NCBI GenBank assembly: GCA_028285085.1
Contig: JANQQI010000007.1
Coordinates: forward strand, 1 to 61,203
DNA: 61,203 nt
Source of the DNA: Saprospiraceae bacterium
GTDB taxonomy: Bacteria; Bacteroidota; Bacteroidia; Chitinophagales; Saprospiraceae
Direction of reading: 5' to 3'
Below are positions 16,948 to 25,822 of this stretch, one piece after another. The notes beneath the pieces were generated by a model that saw nothing but the letters and a program-made list of their open reading frames with translations, searched no databases and was not told the DNA's origin. Numbering within the stretch: the first letter of the stretch is position 1; the number at the start of each line of letters is the position of its first letter. Both the position numbers and the translations under genes were made by a program.

Positions 16948-18756
16948 TTAATTGACGTATAATCGTTGAAAAGGAATGATCACTTCATTAACTTCCAAAT
17001 TGTTAAGTTGTCGCAATTTGGCTACGCTGATATCATACTTCTTGGCGATATTATAGATCGTCTCGCTTTCTTGTACAATATGGATTTTGCGTTTTTGACT
17101 GTCGGTAGTAACGATGCGCCCTTCGTTTGCTTCATACGCTAAAGGGATATCCGTCGAAGCCACTGCAGTCGTTGCGTCAGGAGCCGGAGCAGAGTTATTG
17201 CCATCCGCTGGACAATTACAGTCCGAGGTGCGCAATTTTTGACCTACACTAATCATATTTGACTCTAGTCCATTGATCTCTTTGAACTTCTCTACAGTAT
17301 AACCATACTGCTTGGCCAATTGGAAAATGGTTTCTCCAGGCTTCACTGTGTGCATATAAACAGAACCATCTTTGGCACTGAGATTCTCATCGTTAAAGCC
17401 GGTATTTGAATTTGATACCGTCGTCACAGTTGGAGAAGCATCACTCCGCGTTTGTAGTTTCATACAAGGATGAATCAAATCGGTAGAACGCAAATCGTTC
17501 CAGCCACGTAGATCACTGACCTTGACGCCATACAAGCGAGAAATACCGTAAAGCGTCTCATTCGGCTGAACAACATGGAAACCGTAGGTTGAAACTTCTG
17601 GACATCCCGAAGGATTAGTTCCAGACGTATTACCTTTAGTAGCACCAGGTGTTGAAGGGGTTGGATCCGGCGTAGTTGGTGGTGTTGTTACCACTGTACC
17701 ACCAGAATCAACCATGCGACCATTGCGGTAAGTGTTACCACCGCATTCCAAATTAGCTGGTTGGCCTGTATTTTTATCAATATATAACTGGCGATCTAAG
17801 TCCTTATAAACCGGGCAGTTAAAGGAAGAAGTCGAAACAGAAGTCGTTGTATTTGTAGCCGTTATTTCGTCGGGCACTTCGGTAATCGTCGTTCCGGGCA
17901 AGGTCTTGCCGTTACTTTTACTGCCTCCTTCGAGTGTTGCCAAAGAGTTACTCTTGCCACCCGAAGAAGTGGACGGTGTCGTTTTGACATTACCACGTCG
18001 ATTGCTGAAAAAGCGGTTGGCGGAACCAGGACGGGATTTGGCCCGACAAAATTGATTCATGTAGCTCTCGATCGGAACATTATTTACGGATACTAGCTCC
18101 AAGACATTATTAGCCGCATCGGTTTGATTAAAGCCCGTCTTCTCTTCCACAACGCCAATCTCAGGGATGATCGTCATTTCGGAATAATTACGCCCCGCAC
18201 GTTGTTTAGTCTTGGTAAACAAATACTTTTTAGGACAAGTGTGGGACAGAATACCGTTGAAGAATACCTTGGCTTCGCTATCGCGTTTAGCGATATTAGC
18301 GCCATTGGCTGGTTGATTGTAATCGTAAGCAAAGATGTTATCGATCGAGGAGTACCCTACACCACGATCAGAAATCTGTGCGTAGGTCGCAATCCCCACA
18401 GGCGAGACGTTGAAACCTTTACTGTGGCGTTTGACGATAAAAAGCTGTAAGTCACCGTTATTGATATCCCGAACGGTCCGTTCGTTAAGTGAAATGCTAC
18501 TGCATTTTTTGGTGTTAAGCGGACGGGATTCATAATCCATTTTACTTTCTACGCCGACTTCGAGGATGATCTTTTCCCGATCGTTTAAGCGCAAGTGGTA
18601 AACACTATGGCTAAAACCGGATTTAACCCCCTGATAGCGGTATTCGTAGCGATCCATACAAGCCGGATCATATTCCAGGTAAATCGTATTAGCCAACGAC
18701 ACCTGAACAAAGCAAAGGCTAAGTAAAAGCGACAGGAAATGTGAAGTTTTCATCAT
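16948..18756 (-). CDS. Exported protein with three C-terminal LysM domains
   Basis: 602 residues with a signal peptide (about 1-22, ending VQVSLAN). Residues 25-260 form a domain I do not recognise, rich in paired cysteines. A Ser/Thr/Pro/Gly-rich linker follows, interrupted by a short segment (NCPVYKDLDRQLYIDKNTGQ). The C-terminal 220 residues carry three LysM motifs: FHVVQPNETLYGISRLYGVK, MHTVKPGETIFQLAKQYGYT and IHIVQESETIYNIAKKYDIS. LysM binds N-acetylglucosamine glycans, so the protein should sit in the periplasm on peptidoglycan. No catalytic domain is visible. Its own promoter and terminator mark it as a [10 protein letters not shown] unit. Confidence 0.85.
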   Translation of the reverse strand: MMKTSHFLSLLLSLCFVQVSLANTIYLEYDPACMDRYEYRYQGVKSGFSHSVYHLRLNDREKIILEVGVESKMDYESRPLNTKKCSSISLNERTVRDINNGDLQLFIVKRHSKGFNVSPVGIATYAQISDRGVGYSSIDNIFAYDYNQPANGANIAKRDSEAKVFFNGILSHTCPKKYLFTKTKQRAGRNYSEMTIIPEIGVVEEKTGFNQTDAANNVLELVSVNNVPIESYMNQFCRAKSRPGSANRFFSNRRGNVKTTPSTSSGGKSNSLATLEGGSKSNGKTLPGTTITEVPDEITATNTTTSVSTSSFNCPVYKDLDRQLYIDKNTGQPANLECGGNTYRNGRMVDSGGTVVTTPPTTPDPTPSTPGATKGNTSGTNPSGCPEVSTYGFHVVQPNETLYGISRLYGVKVSDLRGWNDLRSTDLIHPCMKLQTRSDASPTVTTVSNSNTGFNDENLSAKDGSVYMHTVKPGETIFQLAKQYGYTVEKFKEINGLESNMISVGQKLRTSDCNCPADGNNSAPAPDATTAVASTDIPLAYEANEGRIVTTDSQKRKIHIVQESETIYNIAKKYDISVAKLRQLNNLEVNEVIIPFQRLYVN

Positions 18757-18881
18757 GAATGATTTGTGTTTCGAAAGTGCAATTATTTACCGGTAGAACA
18801 TGTTTTGAATCTACCTTTTTCATAAACTCGAAGTATCTTTTTATAAAGAACCGTAGTTATTGAAAAAAGAAAATTCAAAAA

Positions 18882-18903
18882 TTGGACTTTTTGACTTGTC
18901 CAA
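18882..18903. promoter_or_regulatory. Inverted repeat downstream of the LysM promoter
   Basis: TTGGAC, 10 bases, GTCCAA lies just after the predicted transcription start of the LysM gene. It could be an operator or a 5' leader hairpin; symmetry is the only evidence. Confidence 0.3.
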
Positions 18904-18910
18904 AGTAGTG

Positions 18911-18940
18911 CAAATATAGCGCAAATCCAAATAACACAAG
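18911..18940 (-). promoter_or_regulatory. Promoter of the LysM gene
   Basis: Minus strand CTTG (18940-18937), 18 bp, TATATTTG (18918-18911), followed by C. The -7 element is exact. The leader would be about 150 nt. Confidence 0.55.
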
Positions 18941-19097
18941 GTTTTTGCGACTCTCAATTTGCAAAGAATACTTCATCGTAAGCGATTCGTAATCAATTTT
19001 TTACAGTTTCTACCTAAAGTTTATATTGAGCCAAGGAGGAGGCCATCTAAGGGGGGAAAACGTGCTCTTAAAATGTCTATACCTAAAATATTGTGCC

Positions 19098-19121
19098 ATC
19101 CTGATCACCGGTGATCAGGAT
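19098..19121. repeat. 24-bp perfect palindrome overlapping the DUF6438 stop codon
   Basis: ATCCTGATCACC followed directly by its reverse complement. It contains the TGA stop of the minus-strand gene at 19115-19117. It may fold as a transcript-end hairpin, but no T run follows at once. The 12-bp core CACCGGTGATCA recurs at 24492-24503 upstream of the protease gene. Confidence 0.6.
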
Positions 19122-19654
19122 TTACGCCAAAGCAGGCGAGCGAAGTAATCCTCCAAAGCCTTTTCCAATCGTTGCAATCGCAAAGGCGCCTCGTAGCGAT
19201 CTACGATTTTTTTCGATTGCCCGTTGAGCTTAAAATAAGTCGTGGTGACAGGCAAAAACTGAAGTGCCTTTCCCCGCAGCGGATACTGATCTTCCAATTG
19301 CCAGAAATCCTCGCGCTCAGCTATCAAGTAAAGCGTTTCAATTTCGTAGGCAGCCAGTCGACACTCATAATATCCAAGACGCTCTACGTGATTGCGGCCA
19401 TGGTACACTGCCCGGCCATCCGAATAGACGCGGACTTCGTAATCCGAGCATTTCCCATGACAGGGCTGGCGCTCAAAATGAATGATTAACTCAGGTGTGG
19501 GTAAGGGCGTAATCAATGAATCAGTGACTACGTCAATTTCAACCGTGGGTGGTTGAGGGGCAGTAGGCGGTGGTGCGCTCGACCGTTGGTTGGCTTTAGG
19601 GCTACAAGCCATAAAACCACATAACAGGCCAACGCACCACCAAATATACCGCAT
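19115..19654 (-). CDS. DUF6438-type lipoprotein
   Basis: 179 residues with a lipoprotein signal (WWCVGLLCGFMAC, lipobox cysteine at about residue 17) and a proline-rich linker. The rest matches the DUF6438 pattern: IHFERQPCHGKCSDYEVRVY, then a DGRAVYHG turn, and a helical end. Members are small envelope proteins of unknown function, frequent in Bacteroidota. The gene starts nine bases after yidC, so it is co-transcribed with the insertase; whether it contributes to membrane-protein insertion is unknown. Confidence 0.78.
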   Translation of the reverse strand: MRYIWWCVGLLCGFMACSPKANQRSSAPPPTAPQPPTVEIDVVTDSLITPLPTPELIIHFERQPCHGKCSDYEVRVYSDGRAVYHGRNHVERLGYYECRLAAYEIETLYLIAEREDFWQLEDQYPLRGKALQFLPVTTTYFKLNGQSKKIVDRYEAPLRLQRLEKALEDYFARLLWRKS

Positions 19655-19663
19655 AAAGGGTTA

Positions 19664-21568
19664 TTACTTTTTCTTCTTTTTGCCGTTGCGCTCTTCTTGT
19701 TGACGCTGCGCTTCGCGCATCGCCGCTTCCAAACGCTGGCCAAAACCGCCTTTTTTCTTCGGTTTCTTACGATAAGCTTCCAGCTCATCCTTAATCTTAT
19801 CCTGATTAATGATGTAGTTTTTCGTCACTACCGTCTGCAGGATATTGAACATGTTCGAGAAGAACAGGTAACACGACAGACCAGAGGCGAAATTATTGAA
19901 GAAGAACAGAAACATAATCGGCATAAAGTACTGCATGTATTTCATCGCAGGATTGACCGACATGTCCATATGACGCGTGTTGTAGTAAGTATAAATCACC
20001 GTAGTTACCGCCCAAAGCAAGGTAAATAAGCTCACGTGCTCCCCGTAAAATGGAATATTAAACGGTAAATAAGTGATTACATCAAAGCTTGACAAGTCCG
20101 TCGCCCACAAGAAACTTGCTTGACGGAACTCGATAGAAGCCGGAAAGAATCGATATAAAGCAAACCAAATTGGCATCTGTAGCACAATCGGCAAACAGCC
20201 CCCAAGAGGATTAACACCAAACTCTCGATACAGCTTCATGGTTTCCATCTGCACGGCTTGTTGATCATCACCAAGTTTCTCCTTAAGTGCCGCAATTCGA
20301 GGTTTCATCGCCCCCATCTTGGATTGAGAGTACAACATGCGGTAAGTCAAAGGGTAAAGTACCAGCTTCACTAAGAAGGTCAGTACCAAAATCACAATCC
20401 CCATATTGCCAATGAAAGAAGATAAGACATTAAAAACAGGGCGAATGATCCAGCGGTTGACGGTACCAAAGACACTCGATCCGTAGGGAATGATATACTG
20501 AACGCTAGCATCGTAAGCAGCCAGACGGTCAAATTCATTGGGTCCAATATAGAATTTCATCCCAGCAGATGACTGGCCACGACCAATTGGCAGATCCAGC
20601 TCCGAGATGATAACTTTCAAGTCTTCGGAATTCTCATCCGTCAGACCAATATTAAGTTTGGCAGAGTTAAACGGTACATTTCCAATCAAGGTAGAATTGA
20701 AAAACTGATTGGAATTCGCTACCCACTGGACTTTTTCATCATCAATGTTCTCCGTATCCTCGCCAGTACAGCTACAGTGATCTGGATCATCGTCAACAAC
20801 TTTGTAATAGACGCTGGAGTAATTACGCTCGTAATCCGTATTGAATTCGATACGATCCAGGAAGTTGACCCACTTCAGTCGCAGTCCCTTATCCATTTCA
20901 CGCAACGAGCGATCAAGACCTTCCAGTTTCACCTCGTATTCTAACTCGTAGTTATCGGGATTAAGGGTATAACGTTGTTCAAAATATGCTCCTCCTTCGG
21001 CCTGAGCTCGAAAAGCAATACTATTTGCGGTAGCATCTTTAGACAAAGTGAAATACAAATCTTCCGTATTCACGACTCCTCCCGCAGCCTCTTTGAGTGG
21101 AATTTCGTAGCTAAACTCATTCTTCTCATCTTCAAGCAGCTTCAAAGGTATTTTAGTCTCGTTGTGCTCTTTATCAAAAGTCGATTTGAAGTAATTCTTG
21201 AGTAAGACTTCTTTGATCCGTCCACCTTTGCTGGTAAAGACGACGCGCATCAGGTCATTTTCGAGAGAATCCAGTTGCTCTTCTCCTGCGCCACTTGGAG
21301 AGAATGCACCGAATTGCGCGTAGAGTCGTAAATTCCGCAATGAATCGTTGGCCACGGGATCAGCGGTGAGTTCAGTTTCAGTTTCCTCAGTCGTTTCAGG
21401 TGGTAAAGGATCGGCCAATTTTTCGTTGGCGAGCGAATCCTGCACCTGTTGAATCGAGTCGCGGACGGCCTTCTGTCGAACCTCTTCCGGTGTTGGCGAA
21501 GTGAAATAAGACCACGCCATCAGCAACATAAAGATGAGGCCAAATCCAATCAGACTATTTTTATCCAT
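19664..21568 (-). CDS. yidC: YidC membrane protein insertase
   Basis: 634 residues: N-terminal anchor (MDKNSLIGFGLIFMLLMAW), a large periplasmic beta domain (about 60-350), then five C-terminal membrane segments including GNMGIVILVLTFLVKLVLYP, the MKPRIAALKEKLGDDQQ coiled loop and the GGCLPIVLQMPIWFALYRFF signature, and a lysine-rich tail (KKKGGFGQRL...GKKKKK). YidC inserts and folds inner-membrane proteins alone or with SecYEG. The frame continues upstream to a TTG at 21601, but that overlaps the -7 box, so the ATG at 21568 is chosen. The basic tail is typical of Bacteroidota YidC and may contact ribosomes. Confidence 0.96.
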   Translation of the reverse strand: MDKNSLIGFGLIFMLLMAWSYFTSPTPEEVRQKAVRDSIQQVQDSLANEKLADPLPPETTEETETELTADPVANDSLRNLRLYAQFGAFSPSGAGEEQLDSLENDLMRVVFTSKGGRIKEVLLKNYFKSTFDKEHNETKIPLKLLEDEKNEFSYEIPLKEAAGGVVNTEDLYFTLSKDATANSIAFRAQAEGGAYFEQRYTLNPDNYELEYEVKLEGLDRSLREMDKGLRLKWVNFLDRIEFNTDYERNYSSVYYKVVDDDPDHCSCTGEDTENIDDEKVQWVANSNQFFNSTLIGNVPFNSAKLNIGLTDENSEDLKVIISELDLPIGRGQSSAGMKFYIGPNEFDRLAAYDASVQYIIPYGSSVFGTVNRWIIRPVFNVLSSFIGNMGIVILVLTFLVKLVLYPLTYRMLYSQSKMGAMKPRIAALKEKLGDDQQAVQMETMKLYREFGVNPLGGCLPIVLQMPIWFALYRFFPASIEFRQASFLWATDLSSFDVITYLPFNIPFYGEHVSLFTLLWAVTTVIYTYYNTRHMDMSVNPAMKYMQYFMPIMFLFFFNNFASGLSCYLFFSNMFNILQTVVTKNYIINQDKIKDELEAYRKKPKKKGGFGQRLEAAMREAQRQQEERNGKKKKK

Positions 21569-21598
21569 ATATTTGAATGCGTTTTGCCAAAATTTCCG

Positions 21599-21606
21599 CA
21601 AAGGTA
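21599..21606 (-). promoter_or_regulatory. -7 box of the yidC promoter
   Basis: Minus strand TACCTTTG plus C, identical to the purM box. The start site near 21592 gives a leader of about 24 nt and argues against the upstream TTG start of yidC. Confidence 0.55.
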
Positions 21607-21636
21607 CAATTTTGTTCCTTCTAAACTATATTACCT

Positions 21637-22062
21637 ATGGATTATAATTCTTCACATATCGACCAACACTGGCAAGAAGTATATCAAAAGGCTATTTATA
21701 AAGTTTTCTTGCCGCCCATGTCCCTGAAAATCGGAGAATTGAACGAGGCCTTGAATGTCTTTTGCTTCGATAATAATGTTTATCACTGGGCTTTTGTTTC
21801 AGCTGCTAACCCCGGTTCTGAGCCTTTATCCACCGAAGAAAACGAGCAGCGCCACCAAAAGTTGATTCTTGCTGTACAGAATATGGGTTTACGCTACTGC
21901 GAGGGCATCGGTACCGATCCTGCAGAAAAGTGGCCCGCGGAAAAAAGCCTGTTCATCTTGGATATCCGTCCCGAACAAGCACTGACCTTAGCCAACAAGT
22001 TCGAGCAGCGTGCTATTGTGATTGGGGAATTCAATAAAGCACCAGAGTTATTATTTTGCTAG
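21637..22062 (+). CDS. DUF3293 family protein
   Basis: A 141-residue soluble protein. The block YHWAFVSAANPGSEPLSTEE followed by HQKLILAVQNMG, GIGTDPAEKWPAEKSLFILD and a final KFEQRAIVIGEFNKAPELL matches the DUF3293 pattern. No catalytic role is known for the family. It is divergent from yidC and convergent with the lipoprotein gene, whose stop is six bases away, so it stands alone. Confidence 0.8.
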   Translation: MDYNSSHIDQHWQEVYQKAIYKVFLPPMSLKIGELNEALNVFCFDNNVYHWAFVSAANPGSEPLSTEENEQRHQKLILAVQNMGLRYCEGIGTDPAEKWPAEKSLFILDIRPEQALTLANKFEQRAIVIGEFNKAPELLFC

Positions 22063-22068
22063 CACTTT

Positions 22069-22845
22069 TTATAAACTAACGGGGTTCAAATCATTGAAAA
22101 CTGAAGCGGGGAGCTGGTCGTATACGGCAATTTCAGTGAGCTTGTAGTCTCCTCTCCCACCCGATAATAATATTTTACCGTGTGTTTTATAGCCTTCCCA
22201 AGGGGTAGAAAAACGTGGCTTTTCGTCTGTAGCATTGGTATAAAACGTCCACTGATTCACGAGCTTGGTAGCTGGATCGACAAAAACGAGATATTTGTTT
22301 TGGGGCGTATCACCAACCCCATCAAAGGTTAATTCTAAAACTTCAGCCGCCTGCCCTGCTTCCGTATTTTGCGTACCCAGATGTTTTAAAGTTACGCCGC
22401 TATCTTTCAGTTTAAACGGCATCACCAGCCAATAGGCATCATTGATCCAAACGCTCTTGGCCATTCCCAAATATTTTGACAAAGAATCTGGTTGCGTCAA
22501 TATTTCACCATCTTTTTTCACCTGACCTTTCCCGTCGTGTACGTTGACCAGAACCGTATAATTATCCTTTTCCGAGTCCACACGTACTGCTCCGGTTAAC
22601 TTATCCCAGTATAACTTCCGTGCGCCAAAGAAATTCCACACCAGATAACGAGTCTCATCCCAAGCCTTTCGCCCTCCCATAGCCTGCATTACTTCATCTG
22701 CCAATTCAATAGCTTGCGCATCTGACCCCGTTAAATTAAAACCCTCTGCCGGTGGATTATCCAACTTTTTCATACCTCCACATCCCATAACGCATAAACT
22801 ACCGATTAGAAAAATTAGAGCTAGCAATTGATAACCTGAGCGCAT
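22069..22845 (-). CDS. Outer-membrane-type lipoprotein, unknown function
   Basis: 258 residues from the ATG at 22845. A lipoprotein signal (LLALIFLIGSLCVMGC, lipid-attachment Cys at about residue 22) precedes a soluble domain. The part after ADEVMQAMGGRKAWDETRYL looks like the LolA/LolB-like beta half-barrel seen in outer-membrane lipoprotein-sorting relatives, with strands such as YTVLVNVHDGKGQV. The frame extends upstream to a TTG at 22920, but the lipobox fixes the later start. It is divergent from ffh. The function is inferred only from the fold resemblance. Confidence 0.75.
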   Translation of the reverse strand: MRSGYQLLALIFLIGSLCVMGCGGMKKLDNPPAEGFNLTGSDAQAIELADEVMQAMGGRKAWDETRYLVWNFFGARKLYWDKLTGAVRVDSEKDNYTVLVNVHDGKGQVKKDGEILTQPDSLSKYLGMAKSVWINDAYWLVMPFKLKDSGVTLKHLGTQNTEAGQAAEVLELTFDGVGDTPQNKYLVFVDPATKLVNQWTFYTNATDEKPRFSTPWEGYKTHGKILLSGGRGDYKLTEIAVYDQLPASVFNDLNPVSL

Positions 22846-22933
22846 CTTATTTGTTTTTCTGGTGAAATGATCTAAATGAAAAAACGCCCTAACATTTCTA
22901 TTTAGGGACGTTTCAATCAACGCCTAAAATTAC

Positions 22934-22941
22934 TATATTTG
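22934..22941 (+). promoter_or_regulatory. -7 box of the ffh promoter
   Basis: TATATTTG followed by C, an exact match 30 bp before the start, with TTTC 18 bp upstream as a weak -33. Confidence 0.55.
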
Positions 22942-22971
22942 CGGTGCTTTTCTTAAAAATATAGCTTTACT

Positions 22972-24315
22972 ATGTTCGAAAGTTTAAATGAAAAATTAGA
23001 GGGGGCGTTTAAGACGCTAAAAGGTGAAGGAAGATTAACGGAAATCAACGTCGCGCAATCGATCAAGGAGATTAGACGTGCACTCGTGGCGGCCGACGTG
23101 AACTATAAAATTGCTAAGGAATTCACAGATAAGATCAAAGAGGAAGCTCTGGGGACGAAAAACGTGCTGCAAGCCGTTAAGCCGGGCGAATTGATGGTCA
23201 AAATTGTGATGGATGAGTTGGTCGAATTGATGGGAGGCCAAGCCGTTGGCATCAACATCAAGGGAGATCCCGGAGTTGTGCTGGTCGCCGGTCTGCAAGG
23301 TTCGGGTAAAACCACGTTTTCCGGCAAGCTGGCGTTCCACCTCAAAGGTAAGCGACACAAAAAGCCACTTTTGGCAGCCTGTGACGTCTATCGTCCTGCG
23401 GCGATCGATCAGCTGACGGTACTCGGTGAGCAGATCAACGTTCCGGTTTATAAAGAACCGGGCAACAAAAATCCAGTTGAAATTGCCGAAAATGCCATCC
23501 TCCACGCTAAAAAGCATGGTTTTGATGTAGTGATTGTGGATACCGCCGGTCGTTTGTCGGTCGATGAGGAGATGATGCAGGAGATTGAAAACATCAAAGC
23601 GGCCATCTTACCCAATGAAACCCTCTTTGTAGTGGATTCGATGACGGGTCAAGATGCGGTGAATACAGCCAAGGCCTTTAACGAGCGCTTGAATTACGAT
23701 GGTGTTGTTCTGACCAAACTCGATGGTGATACCCGCGGTGGTGCGGCGTTGACGGTGAAGTACACGGTTGGGAAGCCTATCAAGTTTGTCAGCATGGGGG
23801 AAAAGATGGAAACACTCGACGTGTTCCACCCCGATCGAATGGCACAGCGGATTCTGGGTATGGGGGACATTGTGTCTTTCGTAGAGAAAGCCCAAGAGCA
23901 ATTTGATGAAAAAGAAGCTAAGCGTCTTGAGAAGAAAATCAAGCGCAACAAATTTGACTTCAACGATTTCCTGAGTCAGCTCAACCAAATTCGTAAGATG
24001 GGAGATATCAAGAGCCTCTTGAATATGATTCCCGGAATGAGCAAGATGACGAAAAATCTGGATATTGACGACAAAGCCTTTAATAAGGTAGAGTCCATCA
24101 TCTTTTCCATGACGCCAGATGAGCGCGGCAATCCGGAGTTGCTCAACATGAGCCGCAAGCGACGCATCGCTGCTGGTTGTGGTCAAAGCATCCACGAGAT
24201 CAATCAGTTCATCAAGCAGTTTGATCAAATGCGTAAAATGATGCACAAGATGACGACCGGAAAAGGGATGCGCGGAATGATGCCCGGTGGTGGCTTAGGC
24301 CCTCGACGTCGATAG
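22972..24315 (+). CDS. ffh: Signal recognition particle GTPase Ffh
   Basis: 447 residues. N domain at 1-95, G domain with P-loop VLVAGLQGSGKTTFSGKLA, DTAGRLSVDEE and VLTKLDGDTRGG, and the methionine-rich M domain (about 310-447: MGDIKSLLNMIPGMSKMTK, then the Met/Gly-rich end) that binds SRP RNA and signal sequences. Ffh takes ribosomes making membrane proteins to FtsY. The length is normal. It has its own promoter and a strong terminator at 24343-24381. The SRP RNA gene was not found nearby. Confidence 0.97.
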   Translation: MFESLNEKLEGAFKTLKGEGRLTEINVAQSIKEIRRALVAADVNYKIAKEFTDKIKEEALGTKNVLQAVKPGELMVKIVMDELVELMGGQAVGINIKGDPGVVLVAGLQGSGKTTFSGKLAFHLKGKRHKKPLLAACDVYRPAAIDQLTVLGEQINVPVYKEPGNKNPVEIAENAILHAKKHGFDVVIVDTAGRLSVDEEMMQEIENIKAAILPNETLFVVDSMTGQDAVNTAKAFNERLNYDGVVLTKLDGDTRGGAALTVKYTVGKPIKFVSMGEKMETLDVFHPDRMAQRILGMGDIVSFVEKAQEQFDEKEAKRLEKKIKRNKFDFNDFLSQLNQIRKMGDIKSLLNMIPGMSKMTKNLDIDDKAFNKVESIIFSMTPDERGNPELLNMSRKRRIAAGCGQSIHEINQFIKQFDQMRKMMHKMTTGKGMRGMMPGGGLGPRRR

Positions 24316-24342
24316 ATAAATCTAAGTAGTGTCCAAAATATT

Positions 24343-24381
24343 AATCCCTAATTCCATGGCTAGGAATTAGGGATTTTCTTT
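24343..24381 (+). terminator. Rho-independent terminator after ffh
   Basis: AATCCCTAATTCC and GGAATTAGGGATT pair perfectly over 13 bp around a seven-base loop, followed by TTCTTTT. Confidence 0.92.
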
Positions 24382-24477
24382 TCCTGTCCCTCCCCTCTTA
24401 CAACGCCATAAATCCCGGCTTTATCTCCAATTATCGGGCTAACATCTCCTTTATTTTTTCGAGACCACGGCTGACAA

Positions 24478-24485
24478 TATATTTG
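24478..24485 (+). promoter_or_regulatory. -7 box before the secreted protease gene
   Basis: TATATTTG, exact match to TAnnTTTG, 87 bp before the chosen start. The -33 is only a T run. Confidence 0.45.
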
Positions 24486-24571
24486 TCGTAGCACCGGTGA
24501 TCACAAATTGATCAATGCACTTAAGCTTTGCAAGGCTGACCTATTTTCTAAACGATTATAAACTTAAAATC

Positions 24572-25711
24572 ATGAGAAGCATAATTGTTATTCTTTTCCT
24601 TTCCTTTAATGTTTGTTTGTCAATGCAGGCTCAGGTCAACGATACCCGAGAAAATGAATCGGGTGCCCGAGTGGTTGGTGGTACCACTGTCGATGTCGGT
24701 GAATTCCCCTGGATGGTTTCTCTGGCGATGAGTGACGGTAACCCCGGTTGCGGCGCCTCTTTGATCGATTCAATGTGGGTACTTACTGCCGCACATTGTA
24801 TTACCGATGACCTCCCTTTTCCCGGTGTACCGACCATCGACAATGTTATCATCAACTCGATTGTCAATGATGCGGGCATATTAGAACCTTTTAGTGAGTT
24901 AATTGAGGTCGAAAACATTCATGTTCACGAAGATTATGCGGGTATTATTGCCGGAGGTACTGGGCCGGATATTGCCTTGATTCGTTTGAGTATACCGGCG
25001 ACAACCACTCCAGTAGCGCTAGCGGAAGTGGCGGATTCGCTGGATTACGCACATAATATGCCTGCTAAGGTCCTTGGCTGGGGTAAGACCGAAGCTGGAG
25101 GTGACAATGTGGATACCCTTCGAATGGCCGATTGTTTTTTCATCACTAGCGATACTTGTGCTACTTTATACGAAGCTTCTAGCTTTGATCCTTCACCTTA
25201 TGACGCTAATGCTGGCGGAAACATATGCGCTGGCTTCTTCACTGGCACCTTACCCGCAGGTGCAGCGCAAGGCGATAGTGGTGGGCCTTTGTTTTACGAA
25301 ACACTAAGCGGAGAATACAAACAGGTCGGTATCGTATCCGGCGGCAATTCGGATATTACCACAGAAGATTTTCCGGGCATTTTTACTTTGGTTCCTAAAT
25401 ATCAGGAATGGATTGACAGCATCATGTCGACTTATGAGTTGCCTACTTCTGTGAACTTGGATATTATACAGGACTTAAGCGTTGCTTACTTCGCTAATAA
25501 ATCATTTTTAATCGATGGTCTTAAGCCTGAGTATAGTTATAACTTTAGCTTATTCGACCTTTCGGGTCGCTTGGTAAAGTCCGAACAAGTGATAAATGGT
25601 GCTATACAACACAATTTATCGGTTATAGATTTACATGCCGGTATCCACGTTTTAAAAATCGACAATCTTGATAATGGAAAAATTTATACCCAAAAGTTCC
25701 TGATAAAATAA
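24572..25711 (+). CDS. Secreted trypsin-like serine protease (S1) with T9SS sorting domain
   Basis: 379 residues. Signal peptide (residues 1-20, ending SMQAQ), short propeptide, and the chymotrypsin-like start Arg33-VVGG, a classical activation cleavage site. The triad is complete: His75 in LTAAHC, Asp133 in DIALIRL and Ser236 in GDSGGP. The residue before the catalytic block does not fix the specificity. Residues about 305-379 form a T9SS sorting domain (FSLFDLSGRLVKSE to the C-terminal KFLIK), so the enzyme is exported to the cell surface or medium, where it may digest proteins. The ATG at 24515 also opens the frame, but the signal peptide begins at 24572. A terminator follows. Confidence 0.92.
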   Translation: MRSIIVILFLSFNVCLSMQAQVNDTRENESGARVVGGTTVDVGEFPWMVSLAMSDGNPGCGASLIDSMWVLTAAHCITDDLPFPGVPTIDNVIINSIVNDAGILEPFSELIEVENIHVHEDYAGIIAGGTGPDIALIRLSIPATTTPVALAEVADSLDYAHNMPAKVLGWGKTEAGGDNVDTLRMADCFFITSDTCATLYEASSFDPSPYDANAGGNICAGFFTGTLPAGAAQGDSGGPLFYETLSGEYKQVGIVSGGNSDITTEDFPGIFTLVPKYQEWIDSIMSTYELPTSVNLDIIQDLSVAYFANKSFLIDGLKPEYSYNFSLFDLSGRLVKSEQVINGAIQHNLSVIDLHAGIHVLKIDNLDNGKIYTQKFLIK

Positions 25712-25758
25712 GTGTATATTCAGGTAGATTTGTTCATATTCAAAATGAAAGATTTACT

Positions 25759-25786
25759 GTGCCTTCTATTTTTGAAGGCACTTTTT
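25759..25786 (+). terminator. Rho-independent terminator after the protease gene
   Basis: GTGCCTTC and GAAGGCAC with a seven-base loop, then TTTTT. It ends the protease transcript 48 bp past the stop. Confidence 0.88.
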
Positions 25787-25822
25787 GTATTGCAGAAGAA
25801 TAAATTTTAAGCAGGCTCGAAA

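Larger units (their letters stand above)
18757..19114. other. 358-bp gap between LysM and DUF6438 genes
   Basis: Holds the LysM promoter and leader (18757-18940), then AT-rich sequence in which I see no gene, and at its right edge half of the palindrome that overlaps the DUF6438 stop codon. Confidence 0.6.

Noticed and set aside
23608-24246. 212-codon ORF opposite ffh
   Set aside because: A shadow of the highly biased ffh coding strand; His/Leu-rich and unlike any protein family.
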